From: WHSW01 sp963846565
GTDB lineage: Bacteria > Actinomycetota > Thermoleophilia > Solirubrobacterales > 70-9
Assembly (NCBI GenBank): GCA_963846565.1
Contig: CAWJWL010000005.1
Coordinates: 1,550,001-1,614,000 of the forward strand
Reading direction: 5' to 3'
DNA length: 64,000 nucleotides
Positions 9,402 to 16,877 of the stretch are shown piece by piece. The stretch's first letter is position 1, and the number at the start of each line of letters is the position of its first letter. The notes under the pieces were generated by a model. That model had not been told where the DNA came from. It made no database searches and saw only the letters and a program-made list of their open reading frames with translations. The translations under genes and the position numbers were made by a program.

Positions 9402-10862
9402 ATGAAGCCTGTAAGCGCTCCAACGCGGCCGCCGCAGCTACGGCCCAACCGCCCGTCTGATCGGGCCTGGCAAGACCGGGCCGCCGAGCTCTTCGCCGAG
9501 TTTCAGCGTCCCGCCCGCGCGATGGTCCGCCGCGCCTTCCGCGGAGCGTTCTGCGAGGACGAGCTCGATGACATCTACGCGACCGCATGGGTCGGGACCC
9601 TGCGCGCGCTCGAGACTCGCCACGCGCAACTCACCGACGACGAGGTGCGCAGCTACCTGTTCACCGCCGTCGCCCACCAGGCCGGGCGCGAGCTGCGCCG
9701 CCGACGGCGCAAGCCGACACAGCCACTCGAGCTCGACGACGCGACACCAGACCTCGGTATCGGACCGGAGGAGGCCGCCGCCCGGGCCGAGCGCTCGCGG
9801 GTCGCGCGCGACCTGCTGAGCTCCCTGCCCCCGCGCCGGCGCGCGGTGATGCTGCTTCGCTACGGCTGGGGTCTCGATCCTGATCAGGTCTGCCGCATGG
9901 TCGACGGGCTCTCGCCGCGTGCCTATCGCAAGGAGGTGACCCGCGGGGTCGACGAGCTGAGCGAGCGCGTGCGGGCGTTCGAGCGTGGAGAGTGGTGCGC
10001 GGAGCGTGCGGGAGTGCTGAAGACATACGTGGCGGGAGTCGCGGACGATGAGGGGACCCGCCAGGCGAAGGCCCACCTCTCGCACTGCCGGCAGTGCTCG
10101 GAGTTCGTCGCCCGGCTGACCGGCCACCTCCACGACCTCGGCGGCGCCCTCGTCGCCCCCGCTGCCATCGCCGGCATCGACGGGCACGCATCCGCAGCCG
10201 ACCGAGCGCTCGGGGCGTGGACGAGGGTCAAGGAGGCGGTCGGCAACGGGACGGAGAACGCCGAGCAGGCCGCCGGATCGATCCTCGCCGGCGGCGGCAC
10301 GCGTGGCGCGGGAGCCGGGACCGGGGCGGGGATCGGCGGGATCCTCGGGATCGGAGGGACGGCGAAGGTCGTCGCCGGCTGTTTCGCTGGTGCCGCTGCG
10401 ACCGCTGCATGCGTGACGACGCTCGTCCCCGGCCCAGGGTTGACCCACCTCGCCAACACCCAGCCGGCGCAAAAGGCCGTCGCGGATCCCCGGCCGACAC
10501 CACAGCGCCAGGCCAGGGCGACCAACGCAACCCTTGCGCCGGTGCTCCCAAATCAGGTTGGCAACGAGGTCGACCAGACTGCCCCGGCTCCAGCGACCCC
10601 GCCGCCGACCGACGAGGGCGCCGAGCAGGCGAGCGCGGGCCAGGATCCGGCAGCGGAGCCGGCCGCGAGCGCATCGGCCGAGCCCGTCCAGGCACAGGAG
10701 GCGGCGCAGTCGGACTTCTCCTTCGAGTCCGACCCCGCCGCGCCGGCGCCCGCCCCCGCCCCCGCGCCGGCGGCACCCGCGCCGACGAGCACGCCAGCAG
10801 GCGGAGAGGGTGGAGGAGGAGGAGGGGCTCCCAGTGGAGATTTCGCCTTCGGAGGGGGATGA
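9402..10862 (+). CDS. Sigma-70 family factor with zinc-finger and Pro/Ala-rich tail
   Basis: From the ATG at 9402 the product is 486 residues. The N-terminal half has region-2-like FAEFQRPARAMVRRAFRG and DELDDIYATAWVGTLRAL, then region 4 LLSSLPPRRRAVMLLRYGWGLDPDQVCRMV. A zf-HC2-like motif, HLSHCRQCSEFVARLTGHL, follows at about residue 227, as in fused sigma/anti-sigma proteins. A hydrophobic stretch (VVAGCFAGAAATAACVTTLV) could cross the membrane, and a long Ala/Pro tail ends in GDFAFGGG. The upstream in-frame extension to 9300 lacks sigma features. It precedes a disrupted secreted-protein gene whose leader is typical of this bacterial group, so it may control surface proteins. Confidence 0.78.
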   Translation: MKPVSAPTRPPQLRPNRPSDRAWQDRAAELFAEFQRPARAMVRRAFRGAFCEDELDDIYATAWVGTLRALETRHAQLTDDEVRSYLFTAVAHQAGRELRRRRRKPTQPLELDDATPDLGIGPEEAAARAERSRVARDLLSSLPPRRRAVMLLRYGWGLDPDQVCRMVDGLSPRAYRKEVTRGVDELSERVRAFERGEWCAERAGVLKTYVAGVADDEGTRQAKAHLSHCRQCSEFVARLTGHLHDLGGALVAPAAIAGIDGHASAADRALGAWTRVKEAVGNGTENAEQAAGSILAGGGTRGAGAGTGAGIGGILGIGGTAKVVAGCFAGAAATAACVTTLVPGPGLTHLANTQPAQKAVADPRPTPQRQARATNATLAPVLPNQVGNEVDQTAPAPATPPPTDEGAEQASAGQDPAAEPAASASAEPVQAQEAAQSDFSFESDPAAPAPAPAPAPAAPAPTSTPAGGEGGGGGGAPSGDFAFGGG

Positions 10863-10894
10863 TTGATGTTCGGCGGGACCCGGAAGGAGATCAA

Positions 10895-11493
10895 GTGAGC
10901 AAGCTCCGCAGGCACCTGACCTATCCGCACGTCGTTTCGACGATCGCCCTCTTCATCGCGCTCGGCGGAGGCGCATATGCAATCTCGCTCGGCAAGGGCG
11001 ACGTGAAGTCACGTCACATCCAGAACGGCGCAGTCAAGTCGGCCGACGTCAAAGACGACACCCTCAAGGGCCGCGACATCATCGAGGCCTCTCTGGACAC
11101 GAAGGGCTTCACCGCTGCGGCGAGCACACCATTCGTCGGCAACGGGGCAGACGAGCCGATCACCTGCAACCCGACAGGCGGCCGTTGGTGCCGTGTGGGG
11201 AGGTCTCGATCAACACGCCAACGGCGGGACGGATACTCGTGCTCGCGAGTGGGGAGATGATTCCGGACACGCTGCCTGAAGGCAGTGGTGAGTGCCGGGT
11301 GTTCGTCGACGGGAAGTGGATCGCTGAGGTGCCGATTTCGGCCGAGGGGCAGGCGCGACTTCTCCATCGCCGCGCTCAGCGCGCCGGTCGCGGCGGGACC
11401 GCACAAGCGCGTCCTTGCAGTGCTTCGACAGTGCACCCGGCGTGCGTGTCGAGGTGTACGGAACTCACTGCCGTCTTGGTTGGAGGCAATTGA
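10895..11493 (+). pseudogene. Disrupted secreted protein with Solirubrobacterales-type leader
   Basis: A GTG at 10895 behind a good ribosome site (AAGGAG at 10883-10888) begins VSKLRRHLTYPHVVSTIALF, a signal/anchor leader common in Solirubrobacterales, then a GAVKSADVKDDTLKG repeat-like stretch. The frame breaks near 11180 (resumes as VPCGEVSINTPTAGRILVLA), near 11350 (DFSIAALSAPVAAGPHK), near 11420 (LQCFDSAPGVRVEVYGT) and near 11465 (TAVLVGGN, stop). Both gains and losses of a base are needed to read through. The amino-acid sequence between breaks is sensible, so this is either recent decay or local sequence error. Product role unknown; probably a surface protein. Confidence 0.65.
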
Positions 11494-13087
11494 TCGCCCA
11501 GTCGAAGACCCGGGCGGGCCTTGCCTCGTGGTGTGCACTGCGGCGGTTGTCGCTAGCGAGCCTGGCCGTCAGTCCGGCAGCGTGGGCGGGGACGTTCGAG
11601 GCGCTCACTTGCTCGCCGTCGGTTGGCGCCCCGATGCCCGAGACCGCGACTGGAGCGGCGGACGATGGGTTCCACATCGACCCCTGTGACTTCCGGCCGG
11701 TTTCTCGAGTTACGTGCTGCTGGCAGGTGGCTCGCGTGCGTTCTTGGCGGGCGCGCAGCGTGGCGATGCTCGCGCCCCCGGGTCTTCAGTTCGTCGTCGG
11801 GCAGTTTCGGAGCGAATCCGTGGCACGGATCGTCGGCCCTTGGCGCGTACTCATCGAGAGTTCGCAGTATCGCCTGGTCGGCGAGAGCCAGGCTGGGCAT
11901 TCGACGGGAGATCAACGGCGACGACGTACTACACCTGGTCGCGCCGGCTGGACAGGCCGCCGACCAGGTCGTCGTTCGAGATCCAATGCATCGCCCAACC
12001 CTCCTGCGAACCCCGCGCCACCGGCGACTACGGGAATCTCCTCATCGGCGACATCAGGTTCTCGATCGAGGATGTGTCGCCGCCGGTCCTCGGCGGACTG
12101 GGCGGGGCGTTGCTCGAGGGGCCTGCGCAGCGCGGCGTGCAGCTGCTGGCCGCGCCGGCGACCGACGCGGGTGGAGGTGTCGCCGGGGTCACGGTCAAGG
12201 TGAATGGCAAGCGCTACGCCTCGATCAGTCCCGATTGCGCACTCGCGCCGGACGGGACTGCGCTGAAGCTCGCTCCGTGCCCGACAACCGTGAACGAACA
12301 GCTCGCGATCGATACGACGGGGCCTCCGTTCGGGGAAGGCAAGAACGAGATCGAGGTCTGCGCCACGGACTACGCGCAAGAAACCGCCGATCCCGCATCG
12401 TTCGCCGGCGAATCGTGCGCGTCGAAGGGCGTCTACGTAGACAACTCTTGTCAGGTGTCACCTCGGCCCGATGCGGCCGACGTCGATCTCCGCTTCGCCG
12501 GCAAGCGCCGCACGGTGGGCTTCGGCAAGAGGGCGACCGTCGTCGGCAAGCTCGTCGACGCCGAGGGCAAGCCCGTCGACGGCGCAAGCGTCTGCCTCTC
12601 CCAGCGCGACGACGTCGAGGGAGCGCCGGAGATCGACCTCGGCCAGGTGGAGACAAACCGCGCCGGCGCCGCGCGGGTGAAGTTGCCACCGGGCGCCTCG
12701 CGGCGGGTCAAGCTGACCTACTGGGCCGACGCTGAGGAGGTCGAGATCCGTCAGGCGAAGCTCGGCGTTCGCGCCCGGCCGGACCTCAAGGTGCTCTCGA
12801 AGCGCAAGCTCACCGACGGGGGCCGCGTCCGCTTCCGGGTCCGCCTGGCCGGGCCCTATCGAGCCCACCGCCGCGTCGCCGTTCAGGCGCTCGCGCCGGC
12901 GGGATGGCTCGACTTCCCCGGTTGCGTCGGCAAGACCGACGGGGCGGGCAGGTTCGAGTGCTCCTACCGCTTCCGCGAGCAGGAGGGCGACGTCGAGTAC
13001 GCGTTCCGCGCCCTCGCCCCGCGGCAACCCGAGTACCCCTTCCTCCAGGGCCGAACGAAGCCCGTCGAAGTCTCCGTCCGCGACTAG
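11490..13087 (+). pseudogene. Disrupted secreted protein with Ig-like repeats
   Basis: A TTG at 11490, four bases after a GGAGG-like site and overlapping the previous stop, opens a signal-peptide-like segment ending SLAVSPAAWAGTFEALTCSP. The frame then jumps several times between about 11700 and 11890 (pieces YVLLAGGSRAFLAG, LAPPGLQFVVGQFRSESVAR and VLIESSQYRLVGESQ lie in different frames). From about 11890 to 13087 one frame is intact: LLIGDIRFSIEDVSPP, a domain with GGVAGVTVKVNGKRY, and two Ig-like or carboxypeptidase-regulatory-like modules (VVGKLVDAEGKPVDGASVCL and GGRVRFRVRLAGPYRAHRRV). It is probably a cell-surface or secreted protein. Whether it is truly broken or mis-sequenced is not decidable here. 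Confidence 0.65.
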
Positions 13088-13090
13088 GCT
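13085..13090 (+). promoter_or_regulatory. Putative -10 element TAGGCT
   Basis: TAGGCT ends 9 nt before the ATG at 13100 with no ribosome-binding site between, like several other starts in this window. Confidence 0.35.
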
Positions 13091-13099
13091 TCGGCCCAG

Positions 13100-13324
13100 A
13101 TGACCGACCCGGACCCCAAGGTCTCGACCTGGACCTCCGTGCTGATCGCGATCGCCCTCCTGCTACCCGTGGCGGTGCTGGTCGGCATTCTGATTGCGGC
13201 TGTCGACCCGCCGACCGTCATCCAGATCGTCGCCTTCGGAGCGCTCGGTGTCTGCTGCGGCCTGCTCCCGCCGGCTATTCACGAGCGGAGAGAAGAGCGG
13301 GCTAAGAGCTCGTCGGCGCAGTAA
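13100..13324 (+). CDS. Small membrane protein, unknown
   Basis: A 74-residue protein with two hydrophobic helices (VLIAIALLLPVAVLVGILIA and IQIVAFGALGVCCGLLPPAI) and a charged tail HERREERAKSSSAQ. It has no recognised domain. The ATG lies 12 nt after the preceding stop and behind a TAGGCT box, so it is likely to have its own promoter. Confidence 0.6.
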   Translation: MTDPDPKVSTWTSVLIAIALLLPVAVLVGILIAAVDPPTVIQIVAFGALGVCCGLLPPAIHERREERAKSSSAQ

Positions 13325-13330
13325 CGACCA

Positions 13331-13669
13331 CTAGGAAACGGTCTCGAACTTGACGATTTTCCGGTCACCGCCGGTGCCCTTGTGGCAGCGGTGCTTCGAG
13401 CGGTGAGACTCCACGGCCTTAGTCACGCAGGTGAACCCGCGTGGCGTGTCGTCCCCGGTATGCGTGAGCCGACGGGCGATGGCTCTGGCGTTGCTGCACG
13501 TGATGTTTTGCGCCTCGACGTTGATGTACTGGAACCCAATGCCGCCTTCGTCGCCGCAGTCGACGAAGCCGCTTCCGCCCCGGGCGCGGTCCTCATGCTC
13601 GGCGCTAGCGCCGGCGGGCATACAAAGGGCTAGTACAGCCACGACCACCGCTGCGAGCCCGAATCGCAC
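13331..13669 (-). CDS. Small secreted Cys-containing protein
   Basis: A 112-residue protein with a clear signal peptide (MRFGLAAVVVAVLALCMPAG, cleavage likely at ASA/EHE). The mature chain holds several Cys (VDCGDEGG, NITCSNARAIARRL, RGFTCVT, KHRCHKGTG), arranged like small extracellular domains common in Solirubrobacterales in which a TCSNAR-type helix is followed by a CxxxxxG strand. It is convergent with the small membrane gene. Role unknown. Confidence 0.65.
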   Translation of the reverse strand: MRFGLAAVVVAVLALCMPAGASAEHEDRARGGSGFVDCGDEGGIGFQYINVEAQNITCSNARAIARRLTHTGDDTPRGFTCVTKAVESHRSKHRCHKGTGGDRKIVKFETVS

Positions 13670-13696
13670 AGGCCAACACTAACGATGGATTGACCG

Positions 13697-14620
13697 TCAC
13701 CCGTGGAAGACGGGCGGCCGTTGCGATTCGCCCCGCCGCTGGTCGACAGTCCGCTCGGCGCTCCTGATCGGAGAAAACGTGTGGCTCGCCTCCGCTTTCG
13801 GCGCTCCCGCCCGGTTGGGTTCGATCACGGCGAGTCGCGCGATGAGCTGGGCGTTGTACTTATCGCCGTCCTCCCCGTAGTGGACCCGGGCATGACAGGT
13901 CGGGCAGATGGCGATCACCGAGCGCGGGTCATCCTGGCCACCATCGCTGATCTGCTGCGTGTGGTGCGGCTCTAGATAGGGACGCCCGGATCGGTCCTGG
14001 AATGCCGCTGGCTTGCCGCAGCCTTCGCAGATGCCGGCGGCTCGCGCTCGCACGTAATTGCGGACCTTGTCGCTCCGCTTGTAGACAGCGCGCCTGACCT
14101 CGGTCGGTGCCGGGGCGTCGGCCGTCTCAACAAGTGGCGGCGCGAGAGCCGCCTCTTGATCGCTTGGCGGTGGCGCTGGCCTGTGGGACTTTCGTGGGGC
14201 AGTCCTGAGCCGGCGCTCTAGCTCCGCTGCCGTGAGGCCGTGGGCGAGGTCCAGCATGGCATCTTCGTTCTCGGCGTCCGTCACACGGGACAGGGCCCGA
14301 ACCTTGGAGAAGCTGAGGTCGCCAGACTCGAACGCCGCTCGGACCATCGGCAGGTGGATGAGGGCCCGCGCGACCCGGACGTGCTCCCGCGCGGTGCGAG
14401 CATCCCAGCCCGGCCGGCTCGCGAGCCAGGTTGCGGTCGACCGGTACCCGTTTCGCTTGCCCCCCTCGTGGCGGTCGAAATCCCCGATGAGCTCCAGCAG
14501 CTTCGCTGTGCCGGCCTGCATTGCCTGAAAGCTGTCTACGAGGTCCTGCTCGAGTTCTTCATTGGCCCGAAGGTCAAATCGTTTCACCGAAGCCTGAGAG
14601 GGAGATCCAGCCACGAACAT
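13697..14620 (-). CDS. DUF222 / HNH endonuclease domain protein (13E12-like)
   Basis: From the ATG at 14620 the protein has 307 residues. The N-terminal half matches DUF222 (ELIGDFDRHEGGKRNGYRST, TAREHVRVARALIHLPMVRA, GDLSFSKVRALSRV); the C-terminal half is an HNH nuclease with the Cys pair CEGCGK, the EPHHTQ core and AICPTCHARVHYG. The frame is open upstream to 14812, but the conserved part starts after 14620. A LexA-type palindrome covers the start codon, as is known for the 13E12 repeat family of mycobacteria, so SOS control is likely. Such proteins are thought to be selfish or DNA-damage-linked elements. No terminal repeats were seen around it. Confidence 0.85.
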   Translation of the reverse strand: MFVAGSPSQASVKRFDLRANEELEQDLVDSFQAMQAGTAKLLELIGDFDRHEGGKRNGYRSTATWLASRPGWDARTAREHVRVARALIHLPMVRAAFESGDLSFSKVRALSRVTDAENEDAMLDLAHGLTAAELERRLRTAPRKSHRPAPPPSDQEAALAPPLVETADAPAPTEVRRAVYKRSDKVRNYVRARAAGICEGCGKPAAFQDRSGRPYLEPHHTQQISDGGQDDPRSVIAICPTCHARVHYGEDGDKYNAQLIARLAVIEPNRAGAPKAEASHTFSPIRSAERTVDQRRGESQRPPVFHG

Positions 14621-14628
14621 ACGTTCGT
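14613..14628. promoter_or_regulatory. LexA/SOS-box-like palindrome
   Basis: ACGAACATACGTTCGT is a near-perfect palindrome and fits the Gram-positive SOS box core GAACNNNNGTTC (14615-14626). It overlaps the ATG of the HNH gene (14618-14620, reverse strand), so bound LexA would block transcription or initiation. Confidence 0.75.
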
Positions 14629-14695
14629 AGAGTAGGTGCGGTTCCGGACGGAAAAATCCCCCCAGATCGCCCTTGCGAGCGGCTCCCGCGCCCGC

Positions 14696-14701
14696 TAGGT
14701 T
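14696..14701 (+). promoter_or_regulatory. Putative -10 element TAGGTT
   Basis: TAGGTT ends 9 nt before the ATG at 14711, matching the spacing seen at 13085, 22381 and 46572. Confidence 0.35.
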
Positions 14702-14710
14702 CGGTCGATA

Positions 14711-15022
14711 ATGAGCTGCGAGATCACGATCTGGGATGCCCACGTCCACGAAAAGAAAGGCAAGCGGACTCTTCACGTCACCGGCGAGGGCGAGTGCACG
14801 AGCTCGGGCCACACGCTGCGGCTCGTCCGCGACAACGAGGGCATCTACGACGACCCGGAGGTCTTCGCCGTGAAGCTCGAGGTCGAGGACTCAGACGTCG
14901 GCTCGCCGGTCGCGACGTCCGAGAAGGTCGAGGAGTTCTTCGACCTCGGCGGCGATCCCGTCACGCGCGTAGTCGTCCGTGGTGCCGCGTCGGAGACGGT
15001 CCCGATCGAACAGCACGACTAG
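14711..15022 (+). CDS. Small soluble protein, unknown
   Basis: A 103-residue acidic protein starting MSCEITIWDAHVHEKKGKRT. It reads as a mostly beta protein (RTLHVTGEGECTSSGHTLRL, VFAVKLEVEDSDVG, TRVVVRGAASETVPI) with two Cys in the first half. No membrane segment or signal peptide is seen and no family is recognised. It is flanked by divergent and convergent neighbours, so it is a single-gene unit. Confidence 0.6.
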   Translation: MSCEITIWDAHVHEKKGKRTLHVTGEGECTSSGHTLRLVRDNEGIYDDPEVFAVKLEVEDSDVGSPVATSEKVEEFFDLGGDPVTRVVVRGAASETVPIEQHD

Positions 15023-15031
15023 CCCCGAGCC

Positions 15032-15601
15032 TTAGACGAACTCCCCGAGCTTCTTGATCTGGAAGGCGCGGACGAAGTCCGTGATCCCGGTCATCAGCGC
15101 CCAGATGCCGGCGAAGGCGAGGAGCACGTACTGCTTCTCGATGAAGAACTGGCCGGCGGTCCAGAATGCGATGACGACCATGAGGATCCCGGAGAGGAGG
15201 CCGATCCACCAGAGCTCCGAGATCTCGCGGGATGCGAACGCGCCGATGATCCAGAAGACGCCGACGATCAGGAAGAGGAAGCCGAGCATGTCGGCGATCC
15301 CGGCGAAGGTGTTCTCCGGGCTGATGAACGAGGCGATCCCGGCGATCGCGAAGAGCACGCCGAAGATCGCGTAGAGCGGGCGCCACCGCTCGACCGTCGC
15401 CGCGATGAAGAACTGCTGGATCGAGGTGAAGAAGAACATCAGCCCGATGAGGACGCCGACGGTGTTGATCGAGGCCTGATCGAACTGCAGGATCACGGCC
15501 GAGATCCCGACCCAGACGATCCCGAACACGATCCACAGCCACCACAGCCTCGCGATGCCCTGTAGTGCCTGGCGCTCCGGTGCGGTCAGCGAGCTCTCCA
15601 T
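15032..15601 (-). CDS. HdeD/DUF308 family membrane protein
   Basis: A 189-residue protein with six probable membrane helices arranged in three helical pairs, as in HdeD (DUF308) proteins linked to acid resistance in enterobacteria. Visible helices include WLWIVFGIVWVGISAVILQF, VLIGLMFFFTSIQQFFIAAT, LGFLFLIVGVFWIIGAFASR and VLLAFAGIWALMTGITDFVR. The short charged N-terminus faces the cytosol. In actinobacteria the role is not established; stress-related membrane function is inferred only from the family name. Confidence 0.8.
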   Translation of the reverse strand: MESSLTAPERQALQGIARLWWLWIVFGIVWVGISAVILQFDQASINTVGVLIGLMFFFTSIQQFFIAATVERWRPLYAIFGVLFAIAGIASFISPENTFAGIADMLGFLFLIVGVFWIIGAFASREISELWWIGLLSGILMVVIAFWTAGQFFIEKQYVLLAFAGIWALMTGITDFVRAFQIKKLGEFV

Positions 15602-15616
15602 GTCTTTACTCCCCTT

Positions 15617-16111
15617 CTATAGGTCGTAGCGGGCGAGATCCTGCTCGAGCCGCTTGGCGTCCTCGGCGCTGACGGTCCCGTTCGACGTTCCGGGGCCGTC
15701 GCCTTTGTCCGCATCGTCGCCGACGTCCGCGTCTTCCTCGCGGGTTGCGTCGCGCCAGCGGCGGACCCCGACGAACGTGGCGCCGGCGGCGACGATCAGC
15801 ACCAAGCCGGGAACCAGCCAGGCGACGAGGTCGAAGCCGCTGCCGTCGGGGACGGCGAGCACCTCGGAGCCGAACTCGTCCACGAGCCGGTCCTTGACCT
15901 CGTCCTTGGTCAGCCCTTCGGCGATGAGCTCGCGGATGAACTGGCGCTCCTGAATCGCCTGCGGCGCCTCGGTCGCCAGCTCGAGTGTCACGCCGCAGAC
16001 GACGCACATGACCTCGTCCTCGAGGTCGGCGAGGGAGGTCTGCGGCTCCTGGGCGGCGGCCGGCGACGCGGCAACCAACGCAAGGCCGGCGAGCAGGAGC
16101 ACTCGCCGCAT
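15617..16111 (-). CDS. ccmH: Cytochrome c maturation protein CcmH
   Basis: A 164-residue protein with a signal peptide (MRRVLLLAGLALVAASPAAA) and the CcmH/NrfF redox motif MCVVCG (CxxC, about residues 35-39), followed by ERQFIRELIAEGLTKDEVKDRLVDEFG, the family helix bundle. A membrane helix (LVAWLVPGLVLIVAAGATFV) and an acidic cytosolic tail end it. CcmH reduces the CxxCH cysteines of apocytochrome c before haem attachment. The ATG at 16111 shares one base with the ccmG stop (TGATG), so the two are coupled. Confidence 0.92.
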   Translation of the reverse strand: MRRVLLLAGLALVAASPAAAQEPQTSLADLEDEVMCVVCGVTLELATEAPQAIQERQFIRELIAEGLTKDEVKDRLVDEFGSEVLAVPDGSGFDLVAWLVPGLVLIVAAGATFVGVRRWRDATREEDADVGDDADKGDGPGTSNGTVSAEDAKRLEQDLARYDL

Positions 16112-16632
16112 CAGCTCGCCTCGATCCTCGGCGCGACCTCGTCGCGCAGCCACGTCTCGGTTACCGCGCCGGGGAGAGCAACCGCAAGCGTGCCGTCGGG
16201 GGCGACGAGGAAGCTCTCCGGGACGCCGGTCGTCTTCAGCTCGCCCTCCGCGTAGTCGCCGGAGCCGTCGTGAAGCTGCGGGTAGGTGAGCTCGAACTCC
16301 TCGACAAACTCGAGCGCCTCCTGCGTGCTGTCGCCCTGGGTGTCGATGCCGAGCACCTCGAGCCGGTCGCGGTTCTCGCGGTAGAAGGCCTCGAGCGCGG
16401 GGGCCTCGTCGCGGCACGGATCGCACCACGATGCCCAGACGTTGACGAGCACCCACTTGCCCTCGTAGTCGGCGAGCGATCCGTCCTCCTCGGCGCCGAG
16501 CACGGGCAGGGTCGTCGCGGGCACCGGCTCGCCGGTTTCGAGCCGGCCCTCGCCCTTCGCGAGCATGCCGAAGCCGAGCAGTCCGAGCAGGGCCAGGACC
16601 CCCAAAGTGACGGCGAAGGTGCGCGCGCTCAC
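16111..16632 (-). CDS. ccmG: Thiol-disulfide oxidoreductase CcmG/ResA-type
   Basis: The 173-residue protein has an N-terminal signal anchor (FAVTLGVLALLGLLGFGMLA) and a thioredoxin fold with the active site WASWCDPC (about residues 79-86). The following EAPALEAFYRENRD and LEVLGIDTQGDS match CcmG/DsbE and ResA. The late cis-Pro segment TTGVPESFLVAPDG fits the fold. It supplies electrons for apocytochrome c reduction and lies directly upstream of ccmH on the same strand. Confidence 0.9.
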   Translation of the reverse strand: MSARTFAVTLGVLALLGLLGFGMLAKGEGRLETGEPVPATTLPVLGAEEDGSLADYEGKWVLVNVWASWCDPCRDEAPALEAFYRENRDRLEVLGIDTQGDSTQEALEFVEEFELTYPQLHDGSGDYAEGELKTTGVPESFLVAPDGTLAVALPGAVTETWLRDEVAPRIEAS

Positions 16633-16688
16633 GAGGGGGAGGCTAGCCGGGGCCGGGCCTCGGCTCGGGGCTAGACTGCGGCCTCAGC

Positions 16689-16761
16689 GCGGACGTAGCT
16701 CAGCTGGTAGAGCACGAGCTTCCCAAGCTCGGGGTCGCGGGTTCGAGCCCCGTCGTCCGCT
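16689..16761 (+). tRNA. tRNA-Gly (anticodon CCC)
   Basis: The acceptor arms GCGGACG (16689-16695) and CGTCCGC (16754-16760) pair fully. The D arm is GCTC..GAGC, the anticodon stem CGAGC/GCTCG holds a TTCCCAA loop giving anticodon CCC, and the T arm contains GGTTCGAGCCC-type sequence. The discriminator base is T, as usual for bacterial tRNA-Gly. The 3' CCA is not encoded. Confidence 0.95.
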
Positions 16762-16877
16762 TCAGCAGGGGTCACTCGCTTCACCTGCCTCCCGCTTGGT
16801 AGGGTGCGAAACAAGTAGGGGGAAAAACTCCGAGCGCGTGTCCGGCGCGCCCGCCCGATTGGGGGGATGGAGGAAAT

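Noticed and set aside
13697..14620. Insertion sequence or integrated element around the HNH gene
   Set aside because: No terminal inverted repeats, target duplication or transposase were found on either side.
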